From assembly GCA_016882585.1 (NCBI GenBank), contig VGPP01000016.1, positions 1-20,223 on the forward strand: a stretch of 20,223 nucleotides of DNA. The letters run 5' to 3'. Within the stretch, counting starts at the first letter, position 1. Each line of letters opens with the position of its first letter. The stretch comes from Cyanobacteria bacterium M_surface_7_m2_037. GTDB taxonomy: Bacteria > Cyanobacteriota > Cyanobacteriia > PCC-6307 > Cyanobiaceae. Position numbers and translations under genes: made by a program. A model generated the notes under the pieces. It did no database searches and was not told the origin of the DNA. It saw only the letters and a list, made by a program, of their open reading frames with translations. Positions 14,316 to 20,223 of this stretch are shown here, one piece after another.

Positions 14316-15158
14316 ATGAGCGAGCGCGACACCAGGCCTGAGAGCAACACCGTGCTCCCCGCCCCTGCTCCGATCCGAATCCCACCGCCAGCCGAGCCAG
14401 ACGGCGCGGAGGCCCCGGCATCTCCCGATGAGGAGTTCCCGGGCGAGGTGGAGATGACCCTGGTGGATCACCTCGAAGAGCTGCGCCGCCGCATCCTGCG
14501 CAGCCTGCTGGCGGTGGTGATCGGGGCAGGGGGCTGCCTGCTGTTGGTGAAACCACTGGTGCGGTTGCTGGAGGTGCCGGCCAAAGGCATCCATTTCCTG
14601 CAGCTGGCACCGGGTGAATTCCTGTTTGTGTCGATCAAGGTGGCCGGCTACACCGGCCTGATCCTGGCGCTGCCCTACGTGCTCTACGAGGGCCTGGCCT
14701 TCGTGCTGCCGGGCCTCACGCGCCGAGAACAACGGCTGGTGGCACCAGCGGTGGGCGGTTCAGCCGTGCTGTTCATGGCCGGTCTGGCTTTTGCCTGGTG
14801 GGCCCTGGTGCCCGCCGCGCTCAATTTCCTGGTGAGCTACGGCGCTGATGTGGTCGAACCGCTCTGGTCGATCGAGCGCTACCTCGATTTCGTGCTGCTG
14901 CTGATGGTGGCCACCGCCCTGGCCTTCCAACTGCCGGTGCTGCAGATGCTGCTCGCGGCCCTCGGCGTTGTGAAGGCGCAGACGATGCTCGCGGCCTGGC
15001 GCTTCGTGGTGGTGGCCTCCGCCCTAGCGGGCGCTGTGCTCACCCCCTCCACCGATCCGGTCACGATGTTGCTGCTGAGCGGCGCGATCACGGCCCTTTA
15101 TCTGGTGGGTGTGGGGCTGGCGCGGCTGGTGCAACGGCCTGCGGCGGCAGGCACCTGA
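14316..15158 (+). CDS. tatC: Sec-independent protein translocase subunit TatC
   Basis: The 280-residue protein has about six membrane helices and the TatC signature (DHLEELRRRI at 51-60, LAPGEFLFVSIKVAGYTG, LPYVLYEGLAFVLPGL). TatC recognises twin-arginine signal peptides and moves folded proteins across the plasma and thylakoid membranes. A Pro/Glu-rich N-terminal tail of about 46 residues precedes the first conserved motif. An internal ATG at 14454 would give a shorter TatC, but cyanobacterial TatCs commonly have such a tail. It starts four bases after rqcH. petC, a predicted Tat substrate, lies about 0.7 kb downstream, which fits a role in its export. Identification is secure. Confidence 0.96.
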   Translation: MSERDTRPESNTVLPAPAPIRIPPPAEPDGAEAPASPDEEFPGEVEMTLVDHLEELRRRILRSLLAVVIGAGGCLLLVKPLVRLLEVPAKGIHFLQLAPGEFLFVSIKVAGYTGLILALPYVLYEGLAFVLPGLTRREQRLVAPAVGGSAVLFMAGLAFAWWALVPAALNFLVSYGADVVEPLWSIERYLDFVLLLMVATALAFQLPVLQMLLAALGVVKAQTMLAAWRFVVVASALAGAVLTPSTDPVTMLLLSGAITALYLVGVGLARLVQRPAAAGT

Positions 15159-15200
15159 AGCAAACCTGCCTAGTGTTGGAAGCAGTGCTGGCGCGCCCGG

Positions 15201-15425
15201 ATGACCTTCAAAGGAACCCTGGAGCAGCTCAAAGACCTGGTGCATCAGCTCGGCATCCCAACCCACTGGGAGCACAAGGGCCCCTATGAGCTGTGTCTGT
15301 TCGACGATGGCATCAGCAACCTCAAGCTGAACTGGTGGCCTGCCAGCGGTGAGCTGCGCTTGGTGGGCGACCCGGAAGTGCGGGAGACCGTGGAGCAGCG
15401 CCTGCTCGCGCTGCTCGCCAGCTGA
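15201..15425 (+). CDS. conserved-looking small protein of unknown function (74 aa)
   Basis: I do not recognise a named family. The 74-residue protein starts at ATG 15201 and reads as a compact alpha-beta fold: an amphipathic helix (LEQLKDLVHQLGI), a strand pair around HWEHKGPYELCLFDDG, a second pair with NLKLNWWPASGELRLVGD, and a C-terminal helix (VRETVEQRLLALL). There is no signal peptide or membrane helix. The pattern of hydrophobic strands and the two Trp residues look like genuine protein. It follows tatC by 42 bases on the same strand, and its stop abuts the stop of the convergent DUF3067 gene within TGATCA. A cyanobacterial hypothetical protein is most likely; function unknown. Confidence 0.7.
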   Translation: MTFKGTLEQLKDLVHQLGIPTHWEHKGPYELCLFDDGISNLKLNWWPASGELRLVGDPEVRETVEQRLLALLAS

Positions 15426-15785
15426 TCAGAGCAGAAACTCGCTGGCGCGTCCTTCTGGCAGCTCAAGCGGCAACGTCATCGCCTTGCCGAGTCTTGGCTT
15501 GTCGGTGGTGGTGGTGAGCCAGCTGCGCACCTGCGCCGACACCCCCAGGCCATTGAGATTGGCCACCAGCTCGTTGAGCTTCTCGGCGTATTGCTCGGCC
15601 GTCATCGGAAACGACTGCTGCTCGAGATAGCCCCACATCACCTGCAGATACAGGCGTCCACGGCGCACGATCAACTGCAGGTCGTAGGAGGCCTGCCAGC
15701 GCTGGCGCAGGATCTCGAGCACCTCAGCGCTGCTGAGTGGAGCGTCGGGCGGCAGGGTCACAGGAGCAGGGGCGCGCAACAGCAT
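15426..15785 (-). CDS. DUF3067 family protein
   Basis: From the ATG at 15785 the protein has 119 residues. After a 17-residue Pro/Ala lead it shows the DUF3067 pattern: LSSAEVLEILRQRWQASYDLQL, a GRLYLQVMWGYLEQQSFPM core, an EQYAEKLNELVANLNGLGV helix, and DKPRLGKAMTLPLEL followed by RASEFLL. DUF3067 occurs in cyanobacteria and in plant plastids; its molecular role is not known to me. An ATG at 15845 in the same frame would give 139 residues, but it would run through the candidate petC promoter. It is divergent from petC and converges on the 74-aa gene with abutting stop codons. The conserved placement beside petC hints at, but does not prove, a photosynthetic role. Confidence 0.82.
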   Translation of the reverse strand: MLLRAPAPVTLPPDAPLSSAEVLEILRQRWQASYDLQLIVRRGRLYLQVMWGYLEQQSFPMTAEQYAEKLNELVANLNGLGVSAQVRSWLTTTTDKPRLGKAMTLPLELPEGRASEFLL

Positions 15786-15842
15786 GTTGCAGGCTGCCGG
15801 CGCGAGGCCTGTTCGGCCAGCGGGAGCCGGAGGGGCAACGTC

Positions 15843-15848
15843 CATAAT
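15843..15848 (+). promoter_or_regulatory. candidate -10 box for petC
   Basis: CATAAT matches the TATAAT consensus in five of six bases and lies 36 bases before the petC ATG, in otherwise GC-rich DNA. No good -35 is found 16-18 bases upstream, so this is a tentative call. Confidence 0.4.
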
Positions 15849-15884
15849 GGGCGCCACGTTGCAGTGGCCACCACGCCGCCCCGT

Positions 15885-16433
15885 ATGACCCAGATCCCAG
15901 CAAGCGCCTCGAGTGGTGACGTGCCCGGAATGGGTCGTCGTCAATTCATGAATCTGCTGACCTTCGGGTCGGTGACCGGCGTAGCCCTGGGTGCCCTCTA
16001 CCCGGTGGTGAACTACTTCATCCCCCCCAAGGCCGCAGGTTCCGGTGGTGGCACCGCTGCCAAGGATGAGCTGGGCAATGCTGTGACCGCCAGTGGCTGG
16101 CTGAGCAGCCACCGTGAAGGCGATCGCAACCTGGTGCAGGGCCTCAAGGGTGACCCCACCTATCTGATTGTTGAAGGCAGCGATGCCATCGGCAGCTACG
16201 GCATCAACGCCATCTGCACCCACCTGGGTTGTGTGGTGCCTTGGAACGCGGCGGCCAACAAGTTCATGTGCCCCTGCCACGGCTCGCAGTACGACGCCAC
16301 CGGCAAGGTGGTGCGCGGCCCCGCCCCCCTCTCCCTGGCCCTGGCCCACGTGTCGGTTGAGAACGACAACGTATTCCTCAGCCAGTGGACCGAAACCGAT
16401 TTCCGCACCGGCGAGAAGCCCTGGTGGGTCTGA
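15885..16433 (+). CDS. petC: cytochrome b6f complex Rieske iron-sulfur subunit (PetC)
   Basis: The 182-residue protein has a twin-arginine N-terminus (GMGRRQFMNLL) that serves as both Tat signal and membrane anchor, with a helix at about 22-47. A Gly-rich hinge (AAGSGGG) follows, and then the Rieske domain. The cluster-binding motifs are CTHLGC (111-116) and CPCHGSQY (129-136): C111, H113, C129 and H132 bind the 2Fe-2S cluster, and C116 and C131 form the disulfide. The protein passes electrons from plastoquinol to cytochrome f on the lumenal side. The ATG at 15885 is chosen because the upstream frame is antisense to DUF3067. petA follows 38 bases later, the conserved petCA operon order. Identification is secure. 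Confidence 0.97.
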   Translation: MTQIPASASSGDVPGMGRRQFMNLLTFGSVTGVALGALYPVVNYFIPPKAAGSGGGTAAKDELGNAVTASGWLSSHREGDRNLVQGLKGDPTYLIVEGSDAIGSYGINAICTHLGCVVPWNAAANKFMCPCHGSQYDATGKVVRGPAPLSLALAHVSVENDNVFLSQWTETDFRTGEKPWWV

Positions 16434-16471
16434 TCTCCTCTCCAGCCATCTCCCCCTCGCCCTTCCGCCCC

Positions 16472-17404
16472 ATGCGTCGCCCCTTTTCCCTGCTGCTGAG
16501 CTCGCTGCTCGCCCTCGGCGCTCTGCTGTTCGCTCCCCAGGCCAGCTGGGCCTACCCGTTCTGGGCTCAACAGAACTACGACTACCCGCGTGAAGCCACC
16601 GGCAAGCTGGCTTGTGCCAACTGCCACCTGGCCAAAAAGCCCACCCACGTGGAACTGCCTCAGGCCGTGTTCCCCGATGAGGTGTTCAAGGTGGAAGTGG
16701 AGATCCCCTACGACACCGCCGTGCAGCAGGTGGCTGGCGATGGCAGCCGCACCGGCCTCAACGTGGGTGCCGTGGTGATGCTTCCCGATGGCTTCACCCT
16801 CGCTCCCGCTGATCGCCTCACCGACGAGCTCAAGGAAGAGACCGCCGGTGTGTATGTGACCACCTGGAACGAGGAGAACCCCAACATCCTGTTGGTGGGT
16901 CCTCTGCCCGGCGACGATCACCAGAAGATCGTGTTCCCGATCCTCTCGCCTGATCCCGCCGCCGACAGCAACATCCACTTCGGCAAGTACCAGCTGCACG
17001 TGGGCGGCAACCGCGGCCGCGGCCAGGTGTACCCCACCGGTGAGAAGAGCAACAACAGCGTGTTCACGGCCTCCGCTGCCGGCACCGTGCAGGCCATCAA
17101 CACTGGCGATAACGGCGCCACCGATGTGGTGATCCAAACGGCCGACGGCAACACCGTGACCGACACCATTCCCGCAGGCCCCAGCGTGACCGCTGCTGTG
17201 GGTGATGCCGTGGCCGCTGGTGCTGCTCTCACCAACGACCCCAACGTGGGTGGCTTCGGCCAGCTGGATGCCGAAGTGGTGCTTCAGAACCCCAACCGCA
17301 TCTATGGCCTGCTGGCCTTCTTCGCAGCGGTTGCCCTGGCTCAGATCATGCTGGTGCTGAAGAAGAAGCAGGTAGAAAAGGTGCAGGCCGCCGAAGGCAT
17401 CTGA
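16472..17404 (+). CDS. petA: apocytochrome f (PetA)
   Basis: The 310-residue precursor has a Sec signal peptide (1-27, cut after ASWA). The mature protein begins YPFWAQQNYDYPREATGKLACANCH. Tyr28 becomes the N-terminal amine ligand of the heme iron, and C48xxC51H52 is the covalent c-type heme site. The lumenal domain continues with VFPDEVFKVEVEIPY and VGGNRGRGQVYPTGEKSNN, both typical of cytochrome f. A membrane helix (about 277-297) and a short basic stromal tail end the protein. It accepts electrons from PetC and gives them to plastocyanin or cytochrome c6. Its stop overlaps the lgt start in TGATG. No Shine-Dalgarno site precedes its ATG. Identification is secure. Confidence 0.98.
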   Translation: MRRPFSLLLSSLLALGALLFAPQASWAYPFWAQQNYDYPREATGKLACANCHLAKKPTHVELPQAVFPDEVFKVEVEIPYDTAVQQVAGDGSRTGLNVGAVVMLPDGFTLAPADRLTDELKEETAGVYVTTWNEENPNILLVGPLPGDDHQKIVFPILSPDPAADSNIHFGKYQLHVGGNRGRGQVYPTGEKSNNSVFTASAAGTVQAINTGDNGATDVVIQTADGNTVTDTIPAGPSVTAAVGDAVAAGAALTNDPNVGGFGQLDAEVVLQNPNRIYGLLAFFAAVALAQIMLVLKKKQVEKVQAAEGI

Positions 17405-18258
17405 TGCCCCTCGCACTGTTCACATCACCGGGCCCCTTGCTGTTTCAGCTGGGGCCTTTTTCCTTGCGCTGGTATGGCCTGCTGATCGCCGTCGCCGTGC
17501 TGCTCGGCCTGCTGCTGGCCACCCGGCTCGGCAAACAACGGGGCATCGATCCAGCCCTGATTGCTGATCTGCTGCCGATCCTGGTGCTGGCCGCCGTGAT
17601 CGGCGCACGCCTCTACTACGTGACGTTTGAGTGGCGGCAGTATCAGCTCAACTGGCTCGATGCCCTGGCCATCTGGCGCGGCGGCATCGCCATCCATGGC
17701 GCCCTGATCGGCGGCACCCTGGCGGTGATCCTTTACAGCCGCTGGCGCCGGATCGCCTTCTGGAATCTGCTCGATGTGCTGCTGCCCTCGGTGGCGCTGG
17801 GCCAGGCGATCGGCCGCTGGGGCAACTTCTTTAATTCCGAAGCGTTCGGGCTCCCCACCGATCTGCCCTGGAAGCTCACGATTCCCTACGCCAACCGGCC
17901 GGTGGAATTCCTCGATCAGAGCACCTTTCATCCCACCTTCCTTTACGAATCCCTCTGGAACCTCGGAGTGCTGGCGCTGCTACTGGTGCTGTTTGAACGG
18001 GGGATCCGCGGCAAGATCAACCTTCCGGTGGGCGCCATCAGCTGCCTTTACCTGGTGGCCTACAGCTGCGGGCGCTTCTGGATCGAAGGGCTGCGGATTG
18101 ATCCGCTCTGCCTGATGGGCACACCCCCCTACTGCGACGGCGGCCTGCGCATGGCGCAATTGGTGAGCCTGGCGCTGATCGCCCTGGGTGCGTTCGGTCT
18201 TTACTGGCTGTATGGCCGGCGTCAACCGCTGCCCGATCCCAGCGGAGTGCAGGCATGA
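17404..18258 (+). CDS. lgt: prolipoprotein diacylglyceryl transferase
   Basis: The 284-residue, roughly seven-helix inner-membrane enzyme moves a diacylglyceryl group from phosphatidylglycerol to the lipobox cysteine of prolipoproteins. Key family residues are visible: LRWYGLL near 21-27, H98 in AIHGALIGG, the signature GRWGNFFNSEAFG from 137 (R138, N141, N144), and the C-terminal GRFWIEGLR from 223. Length matches the family. Its ATG overlaps the petA TGA by one base, and a GAAGG site sits six bases upstream inside petA, so translation is probably coupled. Its own stop overlaps the cobM ATG. Identification is secure. Confidence 0.97.
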   Translation: MPLALFTSPGPLLFQLGPFSLRWYGLLIAVAVLLGLLLATRLGKQRGIDPALIADLLPILVLAAVIGARLYYVTFEWRQYQLNWLDALAIWRGGIAIHGALIGGTLAVILYSRWRRIAFWNLLDVLLPSVALGQAIGRWGNFFNSEAFGLPTDLPWKLTIPYANRPVEFLDQSTFHPTFLYESLWNLGVLALLLVLFERGIRGKINLPVGAISCLYLVAYSCGRFWIEGLRIDPLCLMGTPPYCDGGLRMAQLVSLALIALGAFGLYWLYGRRQPLPDPSGVQA

Positions 18259-19016
18259 GCGGCAAGGTGTGGATTGTGGGAGCAGGACCGGGAGCCCCCG
18301 ATCTGCTCACACTCCGGGCTGCACGGGTGATCGAACAGGCCGAGGTGCTGATCTGGACCGATTCGCTGGTGAATCCGCAGCTGGCTGCCATGGCCCCGGC
18401 TGACTGCGAACGGATCCGCACCAGCACCCTCACCCTCGAAGAGGTGATGGCCGTGATGCTCGATCGCGCTGCCGCCGGCCAACGGGTGGTGCGCCTCCAC
18501 GATGGTGATACGGCTCTTTACAGCGCCCTGCATGAACAGCTCTGCCGGCTGCTTGATGCCGAGGTGGAGGTTGAAGTGGTGCCGGGCTTGAGTGCCTACC
18601 AGGCCACGGCCGCCGCACTCCAGGCGGAACTCACCATTCCCGGCCTGGTGCAAACCATCATCCTCAGCCGCACCGGCGGACGCACGGGCGTACCGGAGCG
18701 CGAAGAGCTGCAGCATCTGGCCGCCTTGCAGGCCTCGCTCTGCCTCTATCTCAGTGCACGTCACGTGGAGGAGGTGCAAACCGAGCTGCTGCGCCACTAC
18801 CCAGCCGACACCCCCGTGGCCATCGGCTACCGGGTGAGCTGGCCCGACCAATGGATCCAGGTGGTGCCCCTCTCGGACATGGCCCGTGTCAGCCAGGAAC
18901 GCGAGCTGATCCGCACCACGCTCTATGTGGTGAGCCCGGCGCTGGCTGCCCCGGGAGCAGCCCGCTCTCGCCTCTATTCAGCCAGCCATCACCACCTGTT
19001 CCGCGGTGGCGACTGA
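18255..19016 (+). CDS. cobM: precorrin-4 C11-methyltransferase
   Basis: The 253-residue protein belongs to the SAM-dependent tetrapyrrole methylases and matches CobM/CbiF, which methylates C-11 of the corrin ring in cobalamin (B12, or pseudo-B12) synthesis. Visible motifs are VWIVGAGPGAPDLLTLRA at the N-terminus, a RLHDGDTALYSALHEQ segment, VVPGLSAYQATAAALQAELTIPG, and LSRTGGRTGVPE, characteristic of CobM rather than CobI or CobJ. The C-terminal 25 or so residues are Ala/His-rich and probably disordered. The ATG overlaps the lgt stop in ATGA and has GGAG seven bases upstream, so it is coupled to lgt. No other cobalamin gene is in the window. Confidence 0.94.
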   Translation: MSGKVWIVGAGPGAPDLLTLRAARVIEQAEVLIWTDSLVNPQLAAMAPADCERIRTSTLTLEEVMAVMLDRAAAGQRVVRLHDGDTALYSALHEQLCRLLDAEVEVEVVPGLSAYQATAAALQAELTIPGLVQTIILSRTGGRTGVPEREELQHLAALQASLCLYLSARHVEEVQTELLRHYPADTPVAIGYRVSWPDQWIQVVPLSDMARVSQERELIRTTLYVVSPALAAPGAARSRLYSASHHHLFRGGD

Positions 19017-19043
19017 GCCGGGGAGAGCGGGCAGGCGATGTTC

Positions 19044-19049
19044 TAAAGT
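19044..19049 (+). promoter_or_regulatory. candidate -10 box for tRNA-Val
   Basis: TAAAGT, in an A/T-rich patch within GC-rich DNA, lies about 27 bases before the tRNA 5' end and matches TATAAT in four of six bases. No convincing -35 is seen. It is the best promoter candidate in the 60-base gap after cobM. Confidence 0.3.
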
Positions 19050-19076
19050 CTGAAGGCGCGAGCGATCAGCGCAAGC

Positions 19077-19148
<72 letters not shown>

Positions 19149-19164
19149 TTTTTCATCTCTGACA

Positions 19165-19192
19165 GACACCCTCAAGCTCACTTGGGGTTGTC
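19165..19192. repeat. 12-bp hairpin downstream of tRNA-Val
   Basis: GACACCCTCAAG and CTTGGGGTTGTC pair around a CTCA loop with one C-T mismatch and one wobble pair. It lies 17 bases past the tRNA. No T-run follows on the plus strand, so it may be a weak terminator or a processing element. The rest of the 228-base gap to the next gene shows no gene, and only a weak CACAAT at 19345-19350 as a possible -10. Confidence 0.45.
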
Positions 19193-19376
19193 TTCCAGAT
19201 CTGCCTAACCTCTGCGACTGAGCAAACATTCCTGACGAGCGTCTCGAATCTTTGATCAACACCAGGAATCGCAGAGTTGCCTTGGTTGTCCTCGGTCACA
19301 ACCACGCTTTTCAGCAACAACCTGGATCGGCGCTGTTTTCAGGGCACAATGTCGGCACCGACCCAGCCGACTCACC

Positions 19377-20201
19377 GTGACCACCAGTGAGGCCAGCCCT
19401 TCCACGGATCCTCTGGCTGTGTTGGGGCAGAGCCTGAGGGACGCACGGGAACACCATGGCCTCAGCGTTTCAGCCTTAGCAGCCCAGCTGCACATGGGCG
19501 AAGAGCAGCTGCACGCCCTGGAATCCGGGGATCCGGCGCGGCTTCCTGAGCTGGTGTTTGTGATTGCCCAGGCCCGCCGCGTGGCGGCGGCGCTCGGCAT
19601 TGATGCCACCCCTCTGGTGGCGCCGATCAAGCAACTGAGCAGCCAGATCAAGCCGCCGCCAGCACCGCTGAGCGTCTCTGAACCCGCTGGCCGCCAACGC
19701 CCCCGCGCCCGGCTCAGCGCTCAGAGCTACACCCAGCAGTCGCGGCCGCGCAGCCGCCATACCTCCGCCGGGCTGCGCTGGCTGGGGAGCCTGGCTCTTC
19801 TGGCTGGCGTTGCGGCCGCCGGGGTGTGGGGATGGCAGCGGGCCCCCCAGATGATCGGCATGCTGAAGCCACAGGCACCCAGCACAGCCCAACCCAAAGC
19901 TGCTGCCAAGCCGGTTGCAGCCAAGCCCAAGCCCAAACCCAAAACCGCGCCAACACCTCCCACCACCGACCTGAGCGTCAGCGCGACCCAGCCCAGCTGG
20001 CTCAGCGTGCGCACCGCCAAAGGCAAGGTGTTGTTTGAGGGAACGTTCCAGGGCAAGCGCCAGTTCCCACTGGCAGGTGGCCTCGAACTGCTGGCCGGCC
20101 GCCCTGATCTGGTGGTGGTGAGCCAGGGCGAGGCCAAGGGCAAACCCCTCGGCAGCATCGATCAGATCCGCTGGGTGAGCTTCAGCGCTCCTCCACGCTG
20201 A
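19377..20201 (+). CDS. RodZ-like protein: helix-turn-helix domain, one membrane helix, DUF4115-like C-terminus
   Basis: The 274-residue protein starts at GTG 19377. Residues about 15-85 form a Cro/C1-like helix-turn-helix (LGQSLRDAREHHGLSVSALAAQLHMGEEQLHALESGD), the variant found at the N-terminus of RodZ. A basic, Pro-rich linker leads to one membrane helix at about 133-153. A Lys-Pro-Ala repeat region (about 170-195) follows, then a C-terminal beta-rich domain (SWLSVRTAKGKVLFEGTF ... GRPDLVVVSQG) like DUF4115. In rod-shaped bacteria RodZ links MreB to the wall machinery; the job in a small coccoid cyanobacterium may differ. The topology predicts a cytoplasmic HTH and a periplasmic C-terminus. 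No mreB is in the window. The architecture is clear; the exact role is inferred. Confidence 0.85.
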   Translation: MTTSEASPSTDPLAVLGQSLRDAREHHGLSVSALAAQLHMGEEQLHALESGDPARLPELVFVIAQARRVAAALGIDATPLVAPIKQLSSQIKPPPAPLSVSEPAGRQRPRARLSAQSYTQQSRPRSRHTSAGLRWLGSLALLAGVAAAGVWGWQRAPQMIGMLKPQAPSTAQPKAAAKPVAAKPKPKPKTAPTPPTTDLSVSATQPSWLSVRTAKGKVLFEGTFQGKRQFPLAGGLELLAGRPDLVVVSQGEAKGKPLGSIDQIRWVSFSAPPR

Positions 20202-20223
20202 GCCGCACCCCCATCGCCTCCTC
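20182..20223 (-). CDS. possible 3' end of a convergent gene at the right edge
   Basis: On the minus strand the last bases read without a stop as EEAMGVRLSVEER and then TGA at 20182-20184. If real, this is the C-terminus of a gene entering from the right, overlapping the RodZ-like gene by 20 bases, like the other overlapping convergent ends in this window. Thirteen residues are too few to identify a family. Confidence 0.3.
   Translation of the reverse strand, partial: EEAMGVRLSVEER

Noticed and set aside
16119..16126. HIP1 (GCGATCGC) palindrome
   Set aside because: A match occurs inside petC, but I see too few copies in 20 kb to call it over-represented here.
16196..17416. 406-aa open frame antisense to petC/petA
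   Set aside because: It is His/Gly/Val-rich with no family motif and lies exactly opposite two certain genes; long antisense frames are expected in GC-rich coding DNA.

Overview
The window comes from a GC-rich, compact cyanobacterial chromosome. It carries photosystem I genes (psaF, psaJ), cytochrome b6f genes (petC, petA), a high-light-inducible protein and several proteins of cyanobacterial type (DUF1400 hydrolase, DUF3067). The very short intergenic gaps, the high GC and the gene neighbourhoods (tsaD-psaF-psaJ-gmk; tatC ... petC-petA) fit a picocyanobacterium of the Cyanobium/Synechococcus group. That placement is inference; no database search was possible. No rRNA, insertion sequence, phage, CRISPR array or defence locus is visible.

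Layout. 1-4280: the end of a peptide-type ABC permease, a divergent pair (exported DUF1400 alpha/beta hydrolase and an MFS transporter), a Zn-type CDF exporter with a histidine-repeat loop, and a small unknown protein. 4281-6148: an exported DUF1400-like gene broken by a one-base deletion, an intergenic stretch with two inverted repeats, and ychF. 6262-9870: an orphan MacA/HlyD-type adaptor, wecB (UDP-GlcNAc 2-epimerase) and a PilT-family ATPase. 9867-12526: hli, tsaD, psaF, psaJ with a strong terminator, and gmk. 12587-15785: rqcH (NFACT), tatC, a small unknown protein and DUF3067. 15885-19016: petC-petA-lgt-cobM, one tightly packed cluster. 19077-20201: tRNA-Val(CAC), then a RodZ-like membrane protein with an N-terminal helix-turn-helix. 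A convergent gene may begin to show at the right edge.

How the genes work together. psaF/psaJ and petC/petA encode neighbouring parts of the photosynthetic electron chain: PsaF is the plastocyanin/cytochrome c6 docking subunit of photosystem I, and PetC and PetA are redox subunits of cytochrome b6f. PetC carries a twin-arginine N-terminus, and tatC, the translocase subunit for such proteins, lies just upstream. petA is coupled by overlapping stop/start codons to lgt (lipoprotein lipidation), which overlaps cobM (corrin ring methylation). The remaining genes serve envelope transport and housekeeping.

I did not find a clearly new multi-gene system. The best leads are the frameshifted DUF1400-like secreted gene, the overlapping or abutting convergent gene ends that mostly lack terminators, the concentration of recognisable Shine-Dalgarno sites at operon-internal starts, and the nine-base tandem repeat encoding the CDF histidine loop.
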